NCBI GenBank assembly: GCA_017478025.1
Contig: JAFVGZ010000027.1
Coordinates: 124,001-188,000, forward strand
Source of the DNA: Prevotella sp.
Lineage (GTDB): Bacteria; Bacteroidota; Bacteroidia; Bacteroidales; Bacteroidaceae
Length of the DNA: 64,000 nucleotides
Direction of reading: 5' to 3'
Shown: positions 34,843 through 42,025 of the stretch, piece by piece
How positions within the stretch are numbered: the stretch's first letter is position 1
How the letters are laid out: every line of letters begins with the position of its first letter
Position numbers and translations under genes: made by a program
Notes under the pieces: generated by a model
Seen by the model: only the letters and a program-made list of their open reading frames with translations
Told to the model about the DNA's origin: nothing
The model's database searches: none

Positions 34843-37116
34843 ATGAAACTCCACTATGATGTTCTGGTTATTGGCGGCGGTCACGCAGGCTGTGAGGCAG
34901 CTCGCGCAGCGGCCCTGATGGGTGCCCGCACATGCCTCGTGACTATCGATATGAACAAGATTGCACAGATGTCGTGCAACCCCGCAGTGGGTGGCATCGC
35001 CAAGGGACAGATAGTCCGCGAGGTGGATGCCCTCGGCGGAGGCATGGGAATAGTGACCGACACCACCGCCATACAGTTCCGTATGCTCAACAAGAGCAAG
35101 GGCCCCGCCATGTGGAGCCCCCGTGCGCAATGCGACAGAGGCCGCTTCATCTGGCAATGGCGCACCATGCTCGACGCTACACCGGGCCTCGATATATGGC
35201 AAGACCAGGCGGAGGAGATAATAAGTGAAGAGTTAAGAGTGGGAAGTGAAGAGTTAAGAGTGAAGAGTGAAGAATCAGGAGCTGAGAGGGAAGAGGGAAG
35301 AGTTAAGAGTGAAGAATCCCTCACGGACAACCCTTCATACAAAGGTAACTCAAATTCTTCACTCTTAACTCTTCACTCTTCACTTTCCTCTCTTCACTCT
35401 TCACTCCCCCGTCGCCGCGTAATCGGTGTCCGCACCATCTGGGGTTGCGAGCTGTATGCCCCGACGGTCATCATCACTGCGGGCACCTTCCTCAACGGAC
35501 TGATGCACATAGGGCGCAAGATGGTGCCGGGAGGACGCTGCGCCGAACCCGCTGCACTGCACCTCACGGAGAGCATCAACAGTATAGGAATACGCTCTGC
35601 ACGCATGAAGACAGGCACGCCGGTGCGCATCGACAGCCGCTCCGTGCACTTCGAAGACACCGAGGTGCAGCCCGGCGAGAACGTCACAAGCCTCTTCAGC
35701 TTCATGCCAAGCCCCCTCCCAGCCTCCCCTATGGGGGAGGAGACCGGAGCTGCCGGAATATCCGGAAAAACCGGAACTGCCGGAATATCCGGAAAACCCG
35801 GAACCGCCGGAACTGCCGGAACTGCCGGAAAGATCCTCTTACCCTGCTATACCTTCAACACCACACCGGAATGTCACGAGATTCTGCGCAGCGGGCTGGC
35901 TGACTCACCGCTCTACAACGGCCAGATCCAGTCCATCGGGCCTCGCTATTGCCCATCTATCGAGACAAAGCTGCATACTTTCCCTGACCGCGACCACCAC
36001 CCTCTGTTCCTCGAACCCGAGGGATTGAACACTAATGAGATGTACCTCAACGGCTTCTCGTCCTCACTACCAATGGACATACAGCTGCGGGCGCTACGGG
36101 CCATACCTGCCCTGCGCGACGTGAAGATTTACCGTCCGGGCTATGCGATAGAGTATGACTTCTTTGACCCCACGCAGTTACACCACTCGCTGATGTCTAA
36201 ACTCTGCGACGGACTGTTCTTTGCCGGACAGGTGAACGGCACGACGGGCTATGAGGAAGCTGCCGGACAGGGCATCGTGGCCGGCATCAACGCCGCTCTC
36301 TATGCTTCACATCTCGGTGCCGGCTCTGCCCACCAGACCCCGGACACCCACATCCCGTCGCTGACACTGCAGCGAGACGAGGCATATATCGGTGTCCTTA
36401 TCGACGACTTGGTGACGAAGGGCGTGGATGAGCCTTATCGCATGTTCACCTCCAGGGCGGAGTACCGCATCCTCCTAAGGCAGGATAACGCCGACACACG
36501 ACTGACGGAGAAATCGTACAAAACAGGTCTGGCATCCACAGAGCGCTACAAACGCTATAAGAGAAAGCAGGAAAAGATAGATGAAATCGTCAGATTCTGT
36601 AATGATTACAACATCAAACCCCGTCAGGTCAACGATGCGTTGAAATCGGCTGGTAGCACTCCTCTCAGCGTGGGATGCAAACTGCGCGAACTCATCGCAC
36701 GCCCCGACGTAGGGCTCTGGACACTCGCCGAAGCGCTGCCTCCACTGAAGCATCGCCTCCTTGCAGCAGAGGACACAGACCTCGATACCTGCAACGCAAA
36801 AAGCAACGATACACGAAGCGGAGCAGAAAGCGCTGCAATGGTGGCAATGAAGAACAGCAAGGCCGTTGAAGCTGCAGAAATAGAGCTGAAGTACGCAGGC
36901 TATATAGAGCGCGAAAAAGCGACGGCAGAGAAGATGCACCGATTGGAAAATATCCACATTCGCGGCCATTTTGATTACAACAGCATCCAGAGTCTCTCCA
37001 CCGAAGCGCGTCAGAAGCTCACCGCCATCGACCCCGCCACCCTCGCCCAGGCGTCACGTATCCCCGGAGTATCTCCTTCTGATGTCAATGTGCTGCTCGT
37101 ATTGATGGGCAGATAA
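34843..37116 (+). CDS. mnmG: tRNA uridine-5-carboxymethylaminomethyl modification enzyme MnmG with repeat-derived inserts
   Basis: MnmG with MnmE modifies wobble uridine in tRNA. The FAD-binding motif G-G-G-H-A-G-C-E-A opens the protein; N-P-A-V-G-G-I-A-K-G, T-G-T-F-L-N-G and the C-terminal Y-A-G-Y-I-E-R-E are family signatures. At 757 residues it is over 120 longer than usual (about 620-630). The excess lies in inserts: residues about 127-190, encoded by a purine heptamer array and its inverted copy; residues about 290-330, S-P-L-P-A-S-P plus Gly-X-Y triplets; and probably a further Ala/Ser-rich stretch near 645-675. FAD and Cys motifs outside them look intact, so it is probably functional. 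Confidence 0.95.
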   Translation: MKLHYDVLVIGGGHAGCEAARAAALMGARTCLVTIDMNKIAQMSCNPAVGGIAKGQIVREVDALGGGMGIVTDTTAIQFRMLNKSKGPAMWSPRAQCDRGRFIWQWRTMLDATPGLDIWQDQAEEIISEELRVGSEELRVKSEESGAEREEGRVKSEESLTDNPSYKGNSNSSLLTLHSSLSSLHSSLPRRRVIGVRTIWGCELYAPTVIITAGTFLNGLMHIGRKMVPGGRCAEPAALHLTESINSIGIRSARMKTGTPVRIDSRSVHFEDTEVQPGENVTSLFSFMPSPLPASPMGEETGAAGISGKTGTAGISGKPGTAGTAGTAGKILLPCYTFNTTPECHEILRSGLADSPLYNGQIQSIGPRYCPSIETKLHTFPDRDHHPLFLEPEGLNTNEMYLNGFSSSLPMDIQLRALRAIPALRDVKIYRPGYAIEYDFFDPTQLHHSLMSKLCDGLFFAGQVNGTTGYEEAAGQGIVAGINAALYASHLGAGSAHQTPDTHIPSLTLQRDEAYIGVLIDDLVTKGVDEPYRMFTSRAEYRILLRQDNADTRLTEKSYKTGLASTERYKRYKRKQEKIDEIVRFCNDYNIKPRQVNDALKSAGSTPLSVGCKLRELIARPDVGLWTLAEALPPLKHRLLAAEDTDLDTCNAKSNDTRSGAESAAMVAMKNSKAVEAAEIELKYAGYIEREKATAEKMHRLENIHIRGHFDYNSIQSLSTEARQKLTAIDPATLAQASRIPGVSPSDVNVLLVLMGR
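35221..35410. repeat. heptanucleotide array with inverted copy inside mnmG
   Basis: The left arm (35221-35320) consists of about 13 heptamers of the type GAAGAGT, TAAGAGT and GAAGAAT. The right arm (35355-35410) contains their reverse complements (ACTCTTC, ACTCTTA). The arms can form a long hairpin in DNA or mRNA. The array stays in frame and encodes about 64 Glu/Ser/Leu-rich residues. Confidence 0.85.
35710..35832 (+). repeat. C-rich/G-rich module plus ten 9-bp units inside mnmG
   Basis: The module AGCCCCCTCCCAGCCTCCCC, then a short loop and GGGGGAGGAG, is followed by ten units of NCCGGAANN (35743-35832). In frame they encode Gly-X-Y triplets (G-I-S, G-K-T, G-T-A and so on). Confidence 0.95.
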
Positions 37117-37167
37117 ACGCCCATTCACACCGGCTTACAAACATCACCGCCGTGACTTCCTGTAACT

Positions 37168-37255
37168 AAAACCGCGAAACGCTACGAATAAAATAGCGAA
37201 ACGCCATAATCAAAACAACGTAGTGCTACGACCAAAATCGCGAAATATCACGACC
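37168..37255. repeat. four tandem 22-bp units upstream of apt
   Basis: Units of exactly 22 bp begin at 37168, 37190, 37212 and 37234, each starting AAAA and sharing CGNRRNGCTACGANY with variation. The array ends 33 bases before the apt ATG. Confidence 0.85.
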
Positions 37256-37288
37256 GAAGAAAACAAATAAAACCTATAATATACTATT

Positions 37289-37819
37289 ATGAATAATCCG
37301 AAACTTATCAGCAAAGTAAGATGTATCCCCGATTTCCCAAAGCCAGGGATACAGTTCCAGGACATTACCCCACTCTTCAATGATTCTGAGTGCCTTCGCA
37401 TCATGCATGATGAAACCGTAGAGATGTACAAAGACAAAGGCATCACCAAAATCGTAGGCATCGAAAGCCGCGGTTTTCTGCTGTCCTCGTCGGTAGCGCT
37501 CACCCTTAACGCAGGTGTCGCTATATGCAGAAAGAAAGGCAAACTGCCCGGCAAGGTGGTGGAAGAAAACTTCGAAAAGGAGTATGGCAAGGACACCGTA
37601 TGCATGACGGAAGACTCCATCACGAGCGACGACGTTGTGCTCATCCACGACGACCTCCTTGCAACAGGCGGAAGTCTGAGGGCAGCCTACAACCTTGTAG
37701 CGAAATTCCACCCAAAGAAGATTTACATCAACGTGATCATAGAACTCACCCGCGACGGCCTTCACGGACGACAGCAGCTGGAAGACCTTACAGAAGTAAC
37801 CACCCTGCTACGCCTGTAA
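37289..37819 (+). CDS. apt: adenine phosphoribosyltransferase
   Basis: This 176-residue salvage enzyme converts adenine and PRPP to AMP. The PRPP-binding loop V-L-I-H-D-D-L-L-A-T-G-G-S lies near 112-124. The N-terminal F-P-K-P-G-I-Q-F-Q-D-I-T-P-L and the I-E-S-R-G-F base-binding segment are characteristic. Length is normal. It stands alone between a 22-bp array and the parS sites. Confidence 0.95.
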   Translation: MNNPKLISKVRCIPDFPKPGIQFQDITPLFNDSECLRIMHDETVEMYKDKGITKIVGIESRGFLLSSSVALTLNAGVAICRKKGKLPGKVVEENFEKEYGKDTVCMTEDSITSDDVVLIHDDLLATGGSLRAAYNLVAKFHPKKIYINVIIELTRDGLHGRQQLEDLTEVTTLLRL

Positions 37820-37820
37820 C

Positions 37821-37836
37821 TGTTCCACGTGAAACA
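37821..37836. promoter_or_regulatory. parS site (ParB-binding), exact match
   Basis: TGTTCCACGTGAAACA is identical to a chromosomal parS site of the consensus TGTTNCACGTGAAACA, bound by ParB/Spo0J during chromosome segregation near the origin. It starts one base after the apt stop codon. Confidence 0.85.
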
Positions 37837-37891
37837 CTGCACGCTGTTTCACACGGTTAAATCACTCAAATTAAGCACTTTTCAAGAAATA

Positions 37892-37907
37892 AGTTTCACG
37901 TGAAACA
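37892..37907. promoter_or_regulatory. second parS site, overlapping the uvrC start
   Basis: AGTTTCACGTGAAACA differs from the parS consensus only at the first base. The likely GTG start codon of uvrC (37900) lies inside it. Between the two sites a half-site (GTTTCAC, about 37856) is also present. Confidence 0.75.
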
Positions 37908-39834
37908 CAATGACGAGGAACGCATATCCCGTTTGAAGGGCATCGTAGCAGCAATGCCAGAGAAGCCCGGTTCGTATCAGTATTATGACGCGGACGGGGT
38001 CATTATCTACGTGGGGAAGGCCAAGAACCTGAAGCGCCGCGTCAGCTCCTACTTCCTCAAGGAGGTGGATCGCTTTAAGACGAAGGTGCTGGTAAGCAAG
38101 ATTCACAATATCTCCTACACCGTCGTGAACAGCGAAGAGGATGCATTGCTGCTGGAGAATGCGCTTATCAAGAAGTATAACCCACGCTACAACGTACTGC
38201 TGAAAGACGGAAAAACCTACCCTTCCATCTGTATCACAAACGAACAGTTTCCACGTATCTTTAAGACACGCACCATAAACAGGAAGTATGGCACGTATTT
38301 CGGTCCCTATTCCCACCTCGGAAGCATGTACGCCATCCTGGAGCTGATAAAGAAGCTCTATCATCCCCGCACGTGCAGGCTGCCACTAACCACTGAGGGG
38401 ATAGCCGCAGGAAAGTACAAAACGTGCCTGGATTACCATATCCACAACTGCGGCGGGGCGTGCATTGGGCGGCAATCACTGGAGGAATACCGCGAGATGA
38501 TAGACCGTGCACGCGAGATATTGAAAGGAAACACGCGCGAGGTGTCAAACCATCTCTTTGCCGAGATGCAAAAAGCCGCCGAAGAACTGCGCTTTGAGGA
38601 TGCCGAAGAGCTGAAGCAGAAATACCTGCTGGTGGAGCAATTCTGCGCCAAGAGCGAGGTGGTGAGCCATACTATCACGGATATTGACGTCTTTACAATA
38701 GACGATGATGACAACAAGCGCAACGCGTTCGTGAACTATATGCACGTCACAAACGGCACGATAAACCAGTCGTTCACCTATGAATACAAGCGAAAACTGG
38801 ACGAGAGCGACGAGGAACTGCTCCTGCAGGCCATCCCCGAAATACGCAGCCGTTTCCACTCTACGGCAAAAGAGATTGTGGTGCCGTTTGAGATAGACTG
38901 GCAATTGCCCGATGCTACCTTCTTCGTGCCGCAGAGAGGCGATAAGCACCACCTGCTGGAGCTATCGCTGATGAACTGCCGGCAGTACCGCATAGACCGC
39001 CTGAAACAGTCAGAAAAGCTCAATCCAGAGCAGCGTTTCACGCGTCTGATGAAGGAATTGCAGGAGAAATTGCAGCTGGAAAAGATGCCCTACACCATCG
39101 AACTCTTTGACAATTCCAACATCTCGGGTACCAATGCCGTTGCGGGTTGCGTGGTTTATAAGGGTATGCGGCCATCAAAGAAGGACTATCGCAAATACAC
39201 CATCAAGACCGTTGACGGCCCAGACGATTACGCCTCCATGCAGGAGGTGGTGATGCGGCGCTATGCACACCTCTCCGAGAAGGTCATCGTAGAGCCGTCA
39301 CAGGGTGCTCCAGAGGCCGCTCCGGACCTCATAATATGTGATGGCGGCATCGGTCAGATGCACTGTGTGGCAGAGGTAGTGTGGGGGCAGCTGGACATAG
39401 ACATCCCCATAGCAGGCCTGGCAAAGAATGATAGGCACCGAACACGCGAACTGTTGTCGCTCCACAGGCCCGCTGAGTGGTCTGAAAAGACCATAGAAGA
39501 GGCGCCTTACGACACCGTTCAGCTGAAGCCTGAGGATGAGCTTTTCAAGGTTCTGACGCAGATGCAGGACGAGGTGCACCGCTATGCCATCACGTTCCAC
39601 CGTGACAAGCGTTCACGCAGCGCCCTGCACAGCGAACTGGACGACATCAAGGGCATAGGACCGAAGGCGAAAGAAGCCATTCTGAAGCACTTCAAAAGCA
39701 TCAAAAAGTTGGCAGAAAAGGCAAACAATGACGAAGGAAAAGCGGAGATAATTTCCATTTTGGGTAACTCAAAAGGGCAGATTATCATCGATTATTTTCA
39801 GAAAAAACAGGCCGAAACACCCACTGAATCATAA
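37900..39834 (+). CDS. uvrC: excinuclease ABC subunit C
   Basis: This 644-residue endonuclease makes both incisions in UvrABC nucleotide-excision repair. An N-terminal GIY-YIG domain (P-G-S-Y-Q-Y-Y-D and I-I-Y-V-G-K-A-K-N-L-K-R-R-V), a Cys cluster (C-L-D-Y-H-I-H-N-C-G-G-A-C-I-G), the UVR helix (F-E-D-A-E-E-L-K-Q-K), the RNase H-like C-terminal nuclease (E-L-F-D-N-S-N-I-S-G-T, I-C-D-G-G-I-G-Q) and the final helix-hairpin-helix (I-K-G-I-G-P-K-A-K) are all present. The only in-frame start compatible with the family is the GTG inside the second parS site. Confidence 0.95.
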   Translation: MKHNDEERISRLKGIVAAMPEKPGSYQYYDADGVIIYVGKAKNLKRRVSSYFLKEVDRFKTKVLVSKIHNISYTVVNSEEDALLLENALIKKYNPRYNVLLKDGKTYPSICITNEQFPRIFKTRTINRKYGTYFGPYSHLGSMYAILELIKKLYHPRTCRLPLTTEGIAAGKYKTCLDYHIHNCGGACIGRQSLEEYREMIDRAREILKGNTREVSNHLFAEMQKAAEELRFEDAEELKQKYLLVEQFCAKSEVVSHTITDIDVFTIDDDDNKRNAFVNYMHVTNGTINQSFTYEYKRKLDESDEELLLQAIPEIRSRFHSTAKEIVVPFEIDWQLPDATFFVPQRGDKHHLLELSLMNCRQYRIDRLKQSEKLNPEQRFTRLMKELQEKLQLEKMPYTIELFDNSNISGTNAVAGCVVYKGMRPSKKDYRKYTIKTVDGPDDYASMQEVVMRRYAHLSEKVIVEPSQGAPEAAPDLIICDGGIGQMHCVAEVVWGQLDIDIPIAGLAKNDRHRTRELLSLHRPAEWSEKTIEEAPYDTVQLKPEDELFKVLTQMQDEVHRYAITFHRDKRSRSALHSELDDIKGIGPKAKEAILKHFKSIKKLAEKANNDEGKAEIISILGNSKGQIIIDYFQKKQAETPTES

Positions 39835-39856
39835 CAAAATAACATAAAGAAAACAC

Positions 39857-40660
39857 ATGGAAGAACTAACAAACATCATCGCCAAGGCGAGCGAGAACGA
39901 CACCGAGGACGTAAAGCGTTTCCTCTTTGGCAGCATCGAATACACAAGCCTGAAGTGTACTGACAGCGAAACGAGCATCATGCAGTTCGTGGAGCAGGTA
40001 AACCGTTGGGACAACGAGTGTCCAGACCTCCCCCACCCCGCCACAATCTGCGTCTATCCGTGCTTCGCGGAGATAGTAAAAGACAGCCTCGACGTAGAGG
40101 GTGTAGGCATAGCATGCGTGAGCGGTTCGTTCCCCTCATCACAGACATTCCTCGAAGTGAAGATAGCCGAGACTGCCCTTGCCATCAAGGACGGCGCAAC
40201 GGAGATAGATATGGTGCTGCCGGTAGGCAAATTCCTTAGCGGCGACGAGGAGGGAGTGAGCGATGAGATACGCGAAATGAAGGCCGTTTGCGGCGATGAA
40301 ATAGCGTTGAAAGTGATACTCGAAACGGGTTGTCTGGGCAGCGCAGAGAACATCCGCAAGGCCTCGTGGCTGGCTATGAACAGCGGTGCCGACTACATCA
40401 AAACCAGCACGGGCAAGGAGAAGATCGGTGCCACGCCAGAGGCGGCATATATCATGTGCCAATGCATCAAAGAGTACTATGAAAAGGAGGGCCGCATGGT
40501 AGGTTTCAAGCCCGCAGGTGGCATCAATACCAGCATGGATGCCATCATCTATTACACCATAGTAAAAGAGGTGTTAGGCGAGAAATGGCTAACCAACAGA
40601 CTGTTCAGATTAGGCACATCGAGATTGGCGGATATATTGATAAAAGAGATTGAGAATTAA
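39857..40660 (+). CDS. deoC: deoxyribose-phosphate aldolase
   Basis: This 267-residue class I aldolase splits 2-deoxyribose-5-phosphate into glyceraldehyde-3-phosphate and acetaldehyde in deoxynucleoside breakdown. Its Schiff-base Lys is in Y-I-K-T-S-T-G, the proton-relay Lys in V-G-F-K-P-A-G-G, and the strand T-E-I-D-M-V-L-P-V-G precedes them. Length is slightly over the usual 220-260. It follows uvrC by 22 bases. Confidence 0.95.
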   Translation: MEELTNIIAKASENDTEDVKRFLFGSIEYTSLKCTDSETSIMQFVEQVNRWDNECPDLPHPATICVYPCFAEIVKDSLDVEGVGIACVSGSFPSSQTFLEVKIAETALAIKDGATEIDMVLPVGKFLSGDEEGVSDEIREMKAVCGDEIALKVILETGCLGSAENIRKASWLAMNSGADYIKTSTGKEKIGATPEAAYIMCQCIKEYYEKEGRMVGFKPAGGINTSMDAIIYYTIVKEVLGEKWLTNRLFRLGTSRLADILIKEIEN

Positions 40661-40743
40661 AAATTAAGAATTCAAAATTCAGAATTATGAACTAAAAAAT
40701 TCTGCATTCTGCATTATGAATTATGAATTAAAAACTGTGCTTT
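40661..40743. repeat. AT-rich 7-9 bp tandem spacer
   Basis: Imperfect copies of GAATTAAAAATTA, GAATTCAAAATTC and ATTCTGCATT with internal inverted repeats fill the gap after deoC. It separates the convergent deoC and prenyl synthase genes and may double as a terminator. Confidence 0.55.
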
Positions 40744-40755
40744 CTGCATAGTAAA

Positions 40756-40843
40756 GTAAAAGACCTACTATTAGCGTCTAATAGCAGGTCTTTTACTGCC
40801 TAATAGTAGGTCTTTTACCGAGTAAAAGACCTGCTATTACAAC
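40756..40843. repeat. four tandem 22-bp units in alternating orientation
   Basis: Units at 40756 and 40822 read GTAAAAGACCTRCTATTA; those at 40778 and 40800 are inverted, CTAATAGYAGGTCTTTTA. The 22-bp register is kept despite the inversions. The last unit contains the stop codon of the prenyl synthase gene (minus strand). Confidence 0.9.
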
Positions 40844-41817
40844 GTCCTCATTATCACGTAGTTAAGATAGGCTTCGAAGGCGGGTTTCAGGGCGGGGTCT
40901 TTTACATAGGTGGCGATGAATTTCCGGGCTTCGGCGCCTATGCTTTCCATCTTTTGCCAGGCGTATTCTATGCCGCCATGCTCTTTGGTGTATGCCACAA
41001 GGCGGGCTATCTCTTCTGGTGTAGCCACGAGTTTCTTTACCCTCATGGCGATGCTTCTCATCTCCTCGTCGTTGTTGCTGAGCAGCACGTGTATCACCGG
41101 CAGGGTCAGCTTGCCCTCACGCATATCGTTGCCCGTGGGTTTGCCTATCTCCGCAGAGTCGTAATAGTCAAAGATATCGTCGCGTATCTGGAATATCGTG
41201 CCAATGTAATGCCCGAAATCCTGAGCTGCTCTCACATCGTCTTCCGTAGCGTTGACAGAGAGCGCTCCTAAGCGGCAGCAGGTCTCAAAGAGCGCCGCTG
41301 TCTTCTGATCTATCACGTCGTAATAATCCTCCTCCGTGATATTGTTCTGCCCTATGACTGAGAGCTGTTTTATCTCACCGTTAGACAGCTTGCATCCTAG
41401 GTCTGCAATGCTCTTGACCATACCGATCTTGCCGGTCTTGGCGACGCTTATCAGGGCCTGCGAGGTAATGAAATCTCCCGCAAGAACCGCCACTTTGTTG
41501 CCAAAAACAGAGTTGGATGAGGGCTGGCCTCTGCGCTCATCAGACTCATCCACCACATCGTCATGTATCAGCGAGGCGGTATGCAGCAACTCCAATCCAG
41601 CAGCAGCATGAAGCGTGACATCAGTCACACATCCGAAATTCTTGGCTATGAGGATAGTAAGCATAGGGCGCATACGCTTGCCTGAGCGCTTACGCACCTC
41701 GTTGAGCACCATAGACAGAGTCCCGTCCGTGTTGCTCAGGGCGGCATCAAAGAGCACTCCAAAGTCTTGGAGCTCCTGCTCAATGGGTTTACGTATTTGC
41801 TTCAGTATCTCGTTCAT
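40837..41817 (-). CDS. polyprenyl diphosphate synthase
   Basis: This 326-residue trans-isoprenyl diphosphate synthase carries the first Asp-rich motif as I-H-D-D-V-V-D-E and the second as I-R-D-D-I-F-D-Y, with the upstream G-K-R-M-R-P motif. It makes the long prenyl chain of menaquinone (octaprenyl-type; exact length not readable). The start M-N-E-I-L-K-Q-I was chosen over a Met 14 codons upstream because that stretch has no family similarity. The stop codon falls in a 22-bp repeat unit. Promoter at 41889-41896. Confidence 0.92.
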   Translation of the reverse strand: MNEILKQIRKPIEQELQDFGVLFDAALSNTDGTLSMVLNEVRKRSGKRMRPMLTILIAKNFGCVTDVTLHAAAGLELLHTASLIHDDVVDESDERRGQPSSNSVFGNKVAVLAGDFITSQALISVAKTGKIGMVKSIADLGCKLSNGEIKQLSVIGQNNITEEDYYDVIDQKTAALFETCCRLGALSVNATEDDVRAAQDFGHYIGTIFQIRDDIFDYYDSAEIGKPTGNDMREGKLTLPVIHVLLSNNDEEMRSIAMRVKKLVATPEEIARLVAYTKEHGGIEYAWQKMESIGAEARKFIATYVKDPALKPAFEAYLNYVIMRTL

Positions 41818-41888
41818 ATCTATGCGCCGCCAATCTCCAAGCATGCAATAAAATAGCACAGCGCTTGACCATTTGGCATTTCAACATG

Positions 41889-41896
41889 CAAAATTA
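41889..41896 (-). promoter_or_regulatory. -7 promoter element of the prenyl synthase gene
   Basis: TAatTTTG on the minus strand, about 72 bases before the chosen start. No matching -33 TTTG at the normal distance. Confidence 0.55.
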
Positions 41897-41950
41897 ATAA
41901 AAAAATTTTGATTTTCGGCACAAGACATGATTTTATTGAAAAATTATTAT

Positions 41951-41958
41951 TAATTTTG
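41951..41958 (+). promoter_or_regulatory. -7 promoter element of polA
   Basis: TAatTTTG, 68 bases before the polA ATG, divergent from the prenyl synthase promoter. A CCCCCTACCCTCTCGAGGGG stretch lies in the leader. Confidence 0.6.
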
Positions 41959-42025
41959 CCGAGAAAGTAACACCTGCCCCCTACCCTCTCGAGGGGTGCA
42001 GACAACGTATCACGCACAAAGAATC

